Shown here one piece after another: positions 15,522 through 22,518 of a stretch of DNA of 23,767 bases. Position 1 is the first letter of the stretch, and each line of letters opens with the position of its first letter. Origin of the DNA: Faecalimonas sp. GTDB taxonomy: Bacteria > Bacillota_A > Clostridia > Lachnospirales > Lachnospiraceae. Location of the stretch: contig JAPFCT010000171.1 in the NCBI GenBank assembly GCA_026169575.1, forward strand, positions 1-23,767, written 5' to 3'. Below the pieces are notes generated by a model that had not been told where the DNA came from, searched no databases, and worked only from the letters and a program-made list of their open reading frames with translations. The position numbers and the translations under genes are program-made.

Positions 15522-16538
15522 TTATCTGCCTTCGATATGCGCATCGGATACTGCGTAATGCTTTTTGAAGAAATGTCCCCCGACATAGCCTGCCAGAATT
15601 CCTCCTGCAACTCCGATCACAAGTGCAAGAATGACTTTTACCGGCGAGTTAAACGCAAACGGTGCGATCAGCCCCGGAATCGGTGATGCTGTCCCCGGCG
15701 CATTACATACGATTCCAAGAAGCGCTGCTCCAATCCCCGCAATTCCTCCTCCAAAGAAGTTGGAACCATAAATCGGAATCGGGTGCTTTGTCACAATGTG
15801 TGCCTGTGTCAGCGGCTCTACCATGACTGCGATCGTACTGCTCTTATCCCCTAATTTCAGCATCCGGAAGATCATTCCATTTGTGAACGCCCCTCCGACG
15901 CATGCGATACATGCGATTCCCATCGGAAGTCCGGTCAGTCCCAGCATCGCTGTCAGCGCCATAGAACTAAGCGGTGAAGTACATATCATCTTCATCAGCC
16001 CTCCGAGCATAAAGCCCATCAGCGCCGGTGACTGGTCTGTCGCCGCTGTGATCATTGACCCGATCTGTCCCATCGCTGCATTGACTACCGGGTCAGAAAT
16101 ATATGCGATCCCTCTTGCCAGCGGCGCCACACAGAGCGCTCCGACGATCACATCCAGCCCTGTCGGTAAATATTTTTCAAGAAGCGGTGCGACAAAACCG
16201 ATCACATATCCGGCAATAAAACCTGGTAAAATCCCATATCCGCCCAGCGCTGCCCCCGCAACGACTGCATACACCGGATTTACCCCCATCATGACCGGAA
16301 CCATGATCGCTGCTGCAACTCCTCCCAGGCTTCCTGCCGTACTTCCTACTTCTCCTAAAAAACTTACCCCCAGCAAGTCTCCTGAGATGTATCTGTGTAC
16401 CGCCTCCACGAGAAATGTAGCCACAGCCGCGCTTGCCATTCCCGACATTGCCTCTGACCCTTTCGGCGCTTTCATACTAAATAATGAAAATGCCGCCAGC
16501 GTGACTAACAACAATCCTAATCCTGATATTACTGCCAT
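15522..16538 (-). CDS. Orphan PTS EIIC-like (PTS_EIIC_2 family) membrane transporter under glycine riboswitch
   Basis: The 338-residue protein is almost wholly hydrophobic, with about eight to ten membrane segments. It matches my recollection of the PTS_EIIC_2 family: GVNPVYAVVAGAALGGYGILPGFIAGY, MVEPLTQAHIVTKHPIPIYGSNFFGG and NAPGTASPIPGLIAPF regions. No EIIA or EIIB domain or gene is near, so phosphotransfer-driven sugar uptake is doubtful. The start at ATG 16538 has GAGGAGG upstream. It is preceded by a tandem glycine riboswitch and lies divergent from the serine dehydratase genes. I infer a role in moving glycine, serine or a related metabolite; the direction of transport is unknown. Confidence 0.72.
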   Translation of the reverse strand: MAVISGLGLLLVTLAAFSLFSMKAPKGSEAMSGMASAAVATFLVEAVHRYISGDLLGVSFLGEVGSTAGSLGGVAAAIMVPVMMGVNPVYAVVAGAALGGYGILPGFIAGYVIGFVAPLLEKYLPTGLDVIVGALCVAPLARGIAYISDPVVNAAMGQIGSMITAATDQSPALMGFMLGGLMKMICTSPLSSMALTAMLGLTGLPMGIACIACVGGAFTNGMIFRMLKLGDKSSTIAVMVEPLTQAHIVTKHPIPIYGSNFFGGGIAGIGAALLGIVCNAPGTASPIPGLIAPFAFNSPVKVILALVIGVAGGILAGYVGGHFFKKHYAVSDAHIEGR

Positions 16539-16588
16539 TCTTTTGCCTCCTCTTTCTTTTGCAGTTCCTGTTCCCGGAAAATGCGTGC

Positions 16589-16641
16589 AAAAAAAGACAC
16601 AGACAAACAAAGCACGTCTATACTTTTGTTCATCTCTGTCC
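16589..16641 (-). terminator. Riboswitch-controlled terminator of the EIIC-like gene
   Basis: On the minus strand the arm at 16625-16641 pairs over about 17 positions with 16596-16611, with some G-U pairs and one mismatch, and runs into seven T (16589-16595). The first arm contains the GGACAGAG end of the second glycine aptamer. Aptamer folding and terminator formation are therefore mutually exclusive. Confidence 0.7.
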
Positions 16642-16835
16642 TCGAACCTGAAAGTTTCCCTATTCTTACTTCAATTACTATTAATTTCACTTCCGCATCG
16701 TATAAGTTTCTTCTTCGGTACGCGTATCCGCGTTCTCCAGAGAGCTCGTCCAAATTCAATCCTTTTGCCTGAGAGCTTTGGTACTTCCTTTCCCCTTCGG
16801 CGCTATACGTTCCCGCACAGTCTCTCTCGAATTTA
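16631..16835 (-). promoter_or_regulatory. Tandem glycine riboswitch
   Basis: On the minus strand the first aptamer shows GAGAGAGAC (start of P1), GCGCCGAAGGGG (16792-16803) and CTCTCAGGCAAAAGG (16761-16775). The linker leads to AGCTCTCTGGAGA (16734-16746). The second aptamer has ACCGAAG (16713-16719), CTTTCAGG and finally GGACAGAG (16634-16641). These are the conserved blocks of the two-aptamer glycine riboswitch. P1 of aptamer 2 (CTCTG/CAGAG) uses the same bases as the terminator's first arm, so glycine should prevent termination and switch the transporter on. Aptamer 2 has a long P3 arm (about 16655-16712). Confidence 0.93.
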
Positions 16836-16861
16836 TCATCCGACTCTATAAACATATTTAT

Positions 16862-16890
16862 ATTTTATATATATCTGATGATACTGTCAA
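16862..16890 (-). promoter_or_regulatory. Promoter of the glycine riboswitch / EIIC-like gene
   Basis: On the minus strand TTGACA (16885-16890) and TAAAAT (16862-16867) are spaced by 17 bases, so the transcript starts near 16855, just before aptamer 1. Confidence 0.75.
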
Positions 16891-17071
16891 TAAATTTCCC
16901 CATACGCTCTGGCTTTTTATATGTTTATCATAGTTTTTCATTGTCATTTTTAGCTATTTTTACCATAGTCATTTTGTGCTATCCGACGATTTTGCAAATT
17001 TTATTTGACAGTCTCACCTGATTTCTCCCCGGGAAAAATCTCCTGATAATTTCTCTTCTCCATGCTTTCTT

Positions 17072-17100
17072 TTGTTCCACGATCTGTGCTATACTATATT
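17072..17100 (+). promoter_or_regulatory. Promoter of sdaAB-sdaAA
   Basis: TTGTTC (17072-17077) and TATATT (17095-17100) are 17 bases apart; a TATACT also starts at 17090. The leader is under 30 nt, too short for a riboswitch or T-box. The roughly 180 bases between this and the divergent riboswitch promoter are AT-rich and show no other feature I can support. Confidence 0.5.
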
Positions 17101-17134
17101 TAGTTATGCAAAAAATCTCTCAGGAGGATAGATT

Positions 17135-17803
17135 ATGAACTTTTTAAGTATCTTTGATGTGATCGGCCCGAATATGATCGGTCCATCCAGTTCGCATACG
17201 GCAGGCGCCGTATCCATCGCACTTCTGGCAAGAAAAATGTTTCCGGAAGAAGTAAAAAAAGTAACTTTCACACTCTACGGATCCTTTGCCAAGACTTACC
17301 ACGGACATGGAACTGACCGGGCGCTGCTCGGCGGGATCCTAGGATTTTCCACAGACGATGAGCGGATCCGCGATGCTTTCGCAATCGCCACAGAACGAGG
17401 CGTCGAATACGAATACATCATCGACGAAAAGACGATGACAAATCATCCGAACACCGCTGACATCGACCTTGTCGGCGTAACCGGACATACCCTATCAATC
17501 CGCGGCGAATCCATCGGCGGGGGAAAGATGAAGATCGTGCGGATCAACCAGATCGATGTGGAATTCACGGGGGAATACAGCACACTGATCGTCAGTCAGA
17601 CAGACAAACCGGGCGTGGTGGCACACATCACCCAGTGCCTCAGCGAGGAAAATGTCAACATCGCATTTATGCGACTGTTCCGGGAAGACAAAGGCGCCAA
17701 TGCATTTACGGTCGTAGAATCTGATGAGACGATTCCGCCATCCGTATTAGATAAGATCAAAACACATGAGCATGTCTCTGACCTGATGCTCATTCAGATG
17801 TAG
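17135..17803 (+). CDS. sdaAB: L-serine dehydratase, iron-sulfur-dependent, beta subunit
   Basis: With SdaAA it deaminates L-serine to pyruvate and ammonia using a 4Fe-4S cluster rather than PLP. The 222-residue protein opens with the family signature GPNMIGPSSSHTAGA (residues 11-25), then YGSFAKTYHGHGTDRALLGGILGF. An ACT domain occupies about residues 148-222 (LIVSQTDKPGVVAHITQCLSEE), likely the site of serine sensing. The split into two genes is normal for Firmicutes. CAGGAGG lies ahead of the ATG, and sdaAA follows after 11 bases. Confidence 0.95.
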   Translation: MNFLSIFDVIGPNMIGPSSSHTAGAVSIALLARKMFPEEVKKVTFTLYGSFAKTYHGHGTDRALLGGILGFSTDDERIRDAFAIATERGVEYEYIIDEKTMTNHPNTADIDLVGVTGHTLSIRGESIGGGKMKIVRINQIDVEFTGEYSTLIVSQTDKPGVVAHITQCLSEENVNIAFMRLFREDKGANAFTVVESDETIPPSVLDKIKTHEHVSDLMLIQM

Positions 17804-17814
17804 GAGGAGCTGTT

Positions 17815-18690
17815 ATGGATTTTTATTCAGGACAAGATTTATTAGAGTTATGTCAAAAAGAAACTATCACGATCTCACAGGCTATGAAGCAGCGCGAGAT
17901 CACAATGGGAAGTCTCACTGCCGGAGAGATCCAGTCCAGACTTGAAACGGTTCTGTCGATTATGAAGGACTCTGTCCACAAGCCTTTAAAAGAGCCAGTA
18001 CGCTCGATCGGAGGCCTTCTCGGCGGCGAGGCCAAGAAAGTCTCTGAACATGCTTCGCAGCCGGACAGTGTCTGCGGATCGATGCTCTCAAAGGCGATCG
18101 CCTACAGTATGGCAGTGCTTGAAGTGAATGCCTCTATGGGACTGATCGTGGCCGCACCGACTGCCGGTTCTTCCGGGGTACTTCCGGGGGTGCTTCTCGC
18201 ACTGGAAGAAGTACACAACCTTCCGGACAACAGTATTTACGACGGACTTCTCAACGCAAGTGCGATCGGCTACATCCTGATGCGCAATGCCTCTGTCTCC
18301 GGAGCCGAAGCCGGATGTCAGGCAGAAGTCGGGGCTGCCTCTGCGATGGCTGCCAGCGCTGTCGTTGAGATCATGGGCGGAACTCCTGAGATGTCCCTGC
18401 ACGCGGCAAGTTTTGCACTGTCCAACCTGCTCGGGCTTGTCTGTGATCCGATCGCGGGACTTGTAGAATCGCCGTGCCAGAGCCGGAATGCCATCGGGGT
18501 CGCAAATGCGATCACCAGCGCCGAACTTGCCTTAAGCGGCATCCGTCATCCGATCCCATTTGACGAGATGGCTGAGGCAATGCACCGTGTCGGCCAAAGT
18601 CTTCCATTTGAACTGCGGGAAACTGCTATGGGCGGATGCGCGGGAACACCGACCGGATGTGCACTTGGATGCAGTATCTGCGGAAAATAA
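17815..18690 (+). CDS. sdaAA: L-serine dehydratase, iron-sulfur-dependent, alpha subunit
   Basis: This is the catalytic, cluster-bearing subunit. Across 291 residues the likely 4Fe-4S ligands are C168 (GAEAGCQAE), C210 (LVCDPIAG) and C221 (ESPCQSRN). The substrate-loop motif APTAGSSGVLPGV is at 114-126. The C-terminus, GGCAGTPTGCALGCSICGK, carries four cysteines; in related enzymes a C-terminal cysteine can occupy the active site until serine displaces it. The ATG follows AGGAGGAG at ideal spacing, and the gene is co-transcribed with sdaAB. Pyruvate from this reaction could feed a hydrogen-evolving fermentation, consistent with the hyd genes upstream. Confidence 0.95.
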   Translation: MDFYSGQDLLELCQKETITISQAMKQREITMGSLTAGEIQSRLETVLSIMKDSVHKPLKEPVRSIGGLLGGEAKKVSEHASQPDSVCGSMLSKAIAYSMAVLEVNASMGLIVAAPTAGSSGVLPGVLLALEEVHNLPDNSIYDGLLNASAIGYILMRNASVSGAEAGCQAEVGAASAMAASAVVEIMGGTPEMSLHAASFALSNLLGLVCDPIAGLVESPCQSRNAIGVANAITSAELALSGIRHPIPFDEMAEAMHRVGQSLPFELRETAMGGCAGTPTGCALGCSICGK

Positions 18691-18735
18691 TATATACCGC
18701 CTGGACTGCAACCGTTTTCCTGCGAATTGAAACCT

Positions 18736-18767
18736 AAAAAAAGCAGCTGTAAACGGAATGTTTCTGC
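18736..18767 (-). terminator. Putative terminator after the Lrp-type regulator
   Basis: On the minus strand GCAG-AAAC pairs with GTTT and, past a four-base bulge, CTGC, then runs into seven T (18736-18742). It is a modest stem lying between convergent sdaAA and the regulator gene. Confidence 0.4.
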
Positions 18768-18877
18768 AGCAGACTAACATCGATTTTTCAGATGTTTCCG
18801 TCTGATGCAGATACCTTCCAGTTTATAGCTGCCGTTTTATTTCCTCTTAGTATCTTGCATTTCCTGCTTATTCTTAT

Positions 18878-19399
18878 CTACACGTCTTCAGCGGATTTTC
18901 TTCCAGTTTTTTTCTCCCGTACCTTCCCTTTTGGCTCTTCCCCCTCTTTTACCTCTTCCTTTTCTTCCAGCGGTCCGACACTTCTTGCACTTACGATCGA
19001 GGAAAATACGATCTGTGTCTGCGTCTTTCCATATTTCTGAAGCTTTCCTACGAACTGATCCAGTTCCATCGTACTTGGAAACAGCACTTTGATCAGCATC
19101 GAGTATGCCCCTGTGATATGGCTGCACTCTGCTACATTTTTAATCCCCCGTATAAAACGGCAGAATCCCTCCTTCTGCTCCGGCTTCAGTTCCATATTGA
19201 CAAACGCGGTGATATGGTATCCCATCTTCACCGGATCCGCAAGCATCGTATATCCGCAGATCACATGTTCCCTCTCCATCCGCTCTACCCTCGCTGAAAC
19301 TGCCGGAATCGACAAGTGTACTTCCTGCGCGATCGCTTTTAGCGGTGTCCTTGCATTTCTCTGAAGCATTTTTATAATTTCTCTGTCAATCTGATCCAT
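18878..19399 (-). CDS. Lrp/AsnC family transcriptional regulator
   Basis: The 173-residue protein has the AsnC-type winged helix at 1-60 (MDQIDREIIKMLQRNARTPL, then VHLSIPAVSARVERMERE as the recognition region). The RAM ligand-binding domain is at about 65-145, including ECSHITGAYSMLIKV. Such proteins form dimers to octamers and sense amino acids. The last 28 residues are a Lys/Glu-rich tail beyond the usual length. AAAGGAT precedes the ATG at 19399. The gene is divergent from aspA and convergent with the serine dehydratase genes, so control of aspartate or serine catabolism is a reasonable inference; the ligand is unknown. Confidence 0.92.
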   Translation of the reverse strand: MDQIDREIIKMLQRNARTPLKAIAQEVHLSIPAVSARVERMEREHVICGYTMLADPVKMGYHITAFVNMELKPEQKEGFCRFIRGIKNVAECSHITGAYSMLIKVLFPSTMELDQFVGKLQKYGKTQTQIVFSSIVSARSVGPLEEKEEVKEGEEPKGKVREKKTGRKSAEDV

Positions 19400-19431
19400 A
19401 TCCTTTTCCCCCAGTCTATGCTTTCCCTGCC

Positions 19432-19460
19432 ATTATAGAAAACTTCCCGGCGAATTACAA
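19432..19460 (-). promoter_or_regulatory. Promoter of the Lrp-type regulator
   Basis: On the minus strand TTGTAA (19455-19460) and TATAAT (19432-19437) are spaced by 17 bases. The remainder of the intergenic region up to aspA is pyrimidine-rich; I could not assign a clear aspA promoter. Confidence 0.6.
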
Positions 19461-19633
19461 TCATTTCTGTCAATTTTCCCGAAAAACTTTCCCTCTTAAA
19501 AAAATAAAGTTTTTATAATTTCAGATTAACATTTCTAACTGTCTATACTTTATTTTTTCTTTCTTTTCACACTTTTTCTCCACTTCTTTTCTCTTAGCTC
19601 CGTCCATGTTATATATAAATTATAGAAAATTTG

Positions 19634-19657
19634 TCTGTGGGCAGTTTCTGCCGCAGA
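19634..19657 (+). promoter_or_regulatory. Hairpin in the aspA leader
   Basis: TCTG and GGCAG (19634-19644) pair with CTGCC and CAGA (19648-19657) around a TTT loop, with a small internal loop. It sits about 38 bases ahead of the aspA start with no T tract after it, so it may affect RNA stability or be an operator. Function unknown. Confidence 0.35.
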
Positions 19658-19694
19658 AAGCGTTTTGAAAGAGAGAATACGGAGGAGAGAAACT

Positions 19695-21080
19695 ATGAAA
19701 ACAAGATTAGAAGCTGATTCGATAGGTACTTTAGAGGTCCCTGCTGACGCGTATTACGGAGTACAGTCACTTCGCGCCAAACACAATTTCCCGATCACAC
19801 ACAGACCCCTTCACCCGGAGTTCATCAAAAGTATCATTGTCCTGAAGAAAGCTGCTGCCCTTACAAATGAGAATGCAGGTGAACTTTCAAAAGAAGTATC
19901 CGAAGCAATCTGCACTGCCTGTGATGAGATCCTGGACGGAAAATTCTTTGACCAGTTCATCGTAGATGCCATTCAGGGAGGCGCCGGAACTTCTGCAAAT
20001 ATGAATGCAAACGAAGTCATCGCAAACCGCGCGGATGAACTGCTCGGAGGAACAAAAGGCTCTTATGAACATGTACATCCAAACGACCACGTCAATATGG
20101 CGCAGTCTACAAACGATATTATCCCAAGCGCCGGAAAGCTGACCGTCTTAAAATTACTCGTTCCTCTTTTTGGAGAACTGCAGCGCCTTTTGGATGCACT
20201 GCTTGAGAAATCAAAAGAGTTCGATCATATTTTAAAAATGGGACGTACCCAGCTTCAGGATGCTGTTCCGATGCGTCTGGGACAGTCTTTCCACGCTTAC
20301 GCCTCTGTGATCCAGAGAGATATCAGCCGTCTGGAAAGTGCACAGAAGGAAATGTACCGCCTGAACATGGGAGGAACTGCGATCGGAACTGCGATCAATG
20401 TCAGCCACTCTTACTTAGAACATATCTGCCCGAAGATTGCTGAACTGACCGGACTTCCATTTGCATCTGCGGACGATCTGTTCGATGCGACACAGAATCT
20501 GGATGGATTTGTGACTGTATCTTCTTCTCTGAAGACCTGCGCAGTCAACTTATCAAAACTCTGCAACGATCTCCGGCTTTTAAGCAGTGGCCCGCGCACC
20601 GGATTTGCGGAGATCACACTTCCTCCAAAGCAGAACGGCTCTTCCATCATGCCTGGAAAAGTCAACCCAGTCATCCCGGAAGTAGTATCTCAGGTTGCAT
20701 TTAATATTATCGGAAATGACTACACGATCACGATGGCTGCCGAAGCCGGACAGCTGGAACTCAACGCCTTTGAACCGGTTGTCTTCTACAACTTATTTGA
20801 GTCGATCGAGACGCTGACATCCGCTATACAGACACTGACGGACAACTGCATCCTCGGAATCACTGCAAACGAGAAACACTGCGAAGAACTGGTAGACGCA
20901 AGTGTCGGGATCTCCACTGCACTTTGCCCGACCATCGGTTACAAGCCTTCCGCAGAGATTGCAAAAGAATCCTTAAAAACCGGAGTTCCGGTCCGCAAAC
21001 TCGTCATCGAGAAAGGATTGTTAGATCCAAGCGAAGCAGAGGAACTGCTCGATCCATTCACAATGACAGAGCCGCAATAA
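19695..21080 (+). CDS. aspA: Aspartate ammonia-lyase
   Basis: The enzyme converts L-aspartate to fumarate and ammonia. The 461-residue protein has the fumarase/aspartase fold motifs. GTSANMNANEVIANRA corresponds to conserved region 1, HPNDHVNMAQSTND to region 2 and GSSIMPGKVNPV at 315-326 to the signature loop with the catalytic serine. The MGRTQLQDAVP segment is also typical. The sequence fits aspartase better than class II fumarase, though the two families are close. The start at 19695 is set by GGAGGAG at 19681; an upstream in-frame ATG at 19665 lacks support. It is divergent from the Lrp-type regulator and ends in the terminator at 21136-21179. Confidence 0.92.
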   Translation: MKTRLEADSIGTLEVPADAYYGVQSLRAKHNFPITHRPLHPEFIKSIIVLKKAAALTNENAGELSKEVSEAICTACDEILDGKFFDQFIVDAIQGGAGTSANMNANEVIANRADELLGGTKGSYEHVHPNDHVNMAQSTNDIIPSAGKLTVLKLLVPLFGELQRLLDALLEKSKEFDHILKMGRTQLQDAVPMRLGQSFHAYASVIQRDISRLESAQKEMYRLNMGGTAIGTAINVSHSYLEHICPKIAELTGLPFASADDLFDATQNLDGFVTVSSSLKTCAVNLSKLCNDLRLLSSGPRTGFAEITLPPKQNGSSIMPGKVNPVIPEVVSQVAFNIIGNDYTITMAAEAGQLELNAFEPVVFYNLFESIETLTSAIQTLTDNCILGITANEKHCEELVDASVGISTALCPTIGYKPSAEIAKESLKTGVPVRKLVIEKGLLDPSEAEELLDPFTMTEPQ

Positions 21081-21135
21081 ATCCTACTGGAATATCTTAG
21101 AAACAAATGCAGCAGCATTGACTGTTATTATTAAG

Positions 21136-21179
21136 AAAGCTGTGAAGAGTTGTTACCTGACACTCTCCACAGCTTTTTT
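21136..21179 (+). terminator. Intrinsic terminator after aspA
   Basis: AAAGCTGTG-AGAGT (21136-21150) pairs with ACTCT-CACAGCTTT (21162-21176) with one mismatch, and the stem ends in a T run (to 21179). The loop has 11 bases. Confidence 0.85.
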
Positions 21180-21234
21180 CTGCGCTGCCTGCACCGCGCG
21201 TTCTTATTTTCTATCTCCACATAAAACAGCTGGG

Positions 21235-21966
21235 TTATACCCTGATCTGCGCAAATACTTCTCCGATCGGTCTGCGGATACAGAGGTCTGCCTCCACCGT
21301 CCGCCCGGTCTCTCCTTTGTTGATCACGACAAGGTATTTCCCATGAAAATAATCAATAAATCCCGCTGCCGGATAGACAACAAGGGAAGTTCCCCCGATG
21401 ATCAGCATATCTGCTTCACTGATCTTCTGAATCGTCCGGCGGATCACACTGCTGTCCAGACTTTCTTCATACAGTACCACATCCGGCTTGATGATTCCTC
21501 CGCATGTACACCGCGGGATATTCTCTGATGCCTTTATTGCCGCAGCATCATAGAATTTTCCACACCGTTTGCAATAATTTCTGTGAATACTTCCATGCAG
21601 TTCCAGCACCTGTTTGCTCCCTGCTTTCTGGTGAAGCCCGTCAATATTCTGGGTAATCACCGCAGTCAGCTTTCCTGCCTGCTCCAGTTGTGCCAGCTTC
21701 TGATGAGCCGGATTCGGCTCCGCGTCAAGAAACATCATTTTTTCCTTATAGAATTCGTAAAATGCCTCCGGATGCTTCATAAAAAAGCTATGGCTTACCA
21801 CCTGCTCCGGGGTATACTTATACTCCTGCTGATAGAGTCCGTCTGCGCTGCGGAAATCAGGGATCCCGCTCTCCGTAGACACCCCTGCACCACCGAAAAA
21901 TACAATCTTCTGACTGTCGTCGATCATCTGCTGCAAACGCTGGATTTCTCTTGTGTTCTCTTCCAT
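21235..21966 (-). CDS. Sir2-family NAD-dependent protein deacylase
   Basis: The sirtuin removes acetyl or other acyl groups from protein lysines using NAD+, yielding nicotinamide and O-acyl-ADP-ribose. The 243-residue protein shows GAGVSTESGIPDFRS at 26-40, TQNIDGLH at 105-112 and the catalytic histidine H124 in ELHGS. The zinc ligands are C132, C135, C153 and C155. The Tyr/Arg pair of desuccinylase-type sirtuins is not evident, so deacetylase activity is the default reading. The start at 21966 has GGAGGGG upstream. It lies two bases after the marR stop and is certainly cotranscribed with it. Acetyl-CoA synthetase is a classic target; none is in the window. Confidence 0.93.
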   Translation of the reverse strand: MEENTREIQRLQQMIDDSQKIVFFGGAGVSTESGIPDFRSADGLYQQEYKYTPEQVVSHSFFMKHPEAFYEFYKEKMMFLDAEPNPAHQKLAQLEQAGKLTAVITQNIDGLHQKAGSKQVLELHGSIHRNYCKRCGKFYDAAAIKASENIPRCTCGGIIKPDVVLYEESLDSSVIRRTIQKISEADMLIIGGTSLVVYPAAGFIDYFHGKYLVVINKGETGRTVEADLCIRRPIGEVFAQIRV

Positions 21967-21968
21967 GC

Positions 21969-22430
21969 CTATCCCCTCCCCTCTTCCTGGTGAAGCGGAT
22001 ATTCTCTGAAAAACTCGGACAGCTTGTCCAGCGTCTTTACAAGTACCGGAAGTTCTTCTTCCCCGAGACAATCGATCACTGCCTCTGTCATCTTTCTGTG
22101 AAATTCCTGGTGATGGTAAAATGCCCGCTCTCCTTTTTTCGTCAGGCGGATGTGGACAACCCGTCTGTCCTGCTCGCTTCTCTCTCTGACTGCATATTTC
22201 TTGTTGACAAGGCTGTTCATCGATGTCGTGAGTGATCCTGCGGTAATATTTAATTTCTTTGCAATGACAGACATCGTATTTCCTTCTCCAAGTCCGATCG
22301 CCTCGATGATATGCATGTCATTGTTGCTGATATCTTTATATTCTTCTGTGATGATCGCTTTCTCTTCTAATTCCCATATTTCATTGAACAAATGAACGAG
22401 AACATGATTGATTGTTTCATATGTATTCAC
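21969..22430 (-). CDS. MarR family transcriptional regulator
   Basis: I place the start at the GTG at 22430, because AAAGGAG lies at good spacing upstream of it. The ATG at 22454 has no ribosome site and its codons contain that AAAGGAG. The resulting protein has 153 residues. It carries the MarR winged helix (NNDMHIIEAIG, TMSVIAKKLNITAGSLTTSMNSLVNKKY) and the wing motif RSEQDRRVVHIRLTKKG, flanked by dimerisation helices. It is read from its own promoter (22489-22518) together with the sirtuin. Because a probable accA lies just upstream in the same direction, a role like the fatty-acid regulator FabT is possible but unproven. Confidence 0.88.
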   Translation of the reverse strand: MNTYETINHVLVHLFNEIWELEEKAIITEEYKDISNNDMHIIEAIGLGEGNTMSVIAKKLNITAGSLTTSMNSLVNKKYAVRERSEQDRRVVHIRLTKKGERAFYHHQEFHRKMTEAVIDCLGEEELPVLVKTLDKLSEFFREYPLHQEEGRG

Positions 22431-22488
22431 TTTCCCCGGCTCCTTTACCAACATCTTTTTTGTCTGCTGCCGACATTCTTATGCTGAT

Positions 22489-22518
22489 ATTATACACATG
22501 GATCTAATAAAGAAGCAA
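22489..22518 (-). promoter_or_regulatory. Promoter of marR-sirtuin
   Basis: On the minus strand TTGCTT (22513-22518) and TATAAT (22489-22494) are 18 bases apart. The -10 overlaps the stop codon of the upstream flavoprotein gene. Confidence 0.55.

Noticed and set aside
15796..16851. A 351-codon open frame on the plus strand
   Set aside because: It is antisense to the EIIC-like gene and glycine riboswitch, is Ser/Pro/Ile-rich without domain logic and has no ribosome site; it is a shadow of the membrane-protein frame.
16529..16855. Minus-strand 108-codon open frame
   Set aside because: It lies exactly over the glycine riboswitch and its terminator; the conserved RNA explains the sequence.
17100..17134. 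Possible T-box or riboswitch before the serine dehydratase genes, with CTCTCAGG resembling the glycine motif
   Set aside because: The leader is under 30 nt and the CTCAGGAGG is simply the ribosome binding site.
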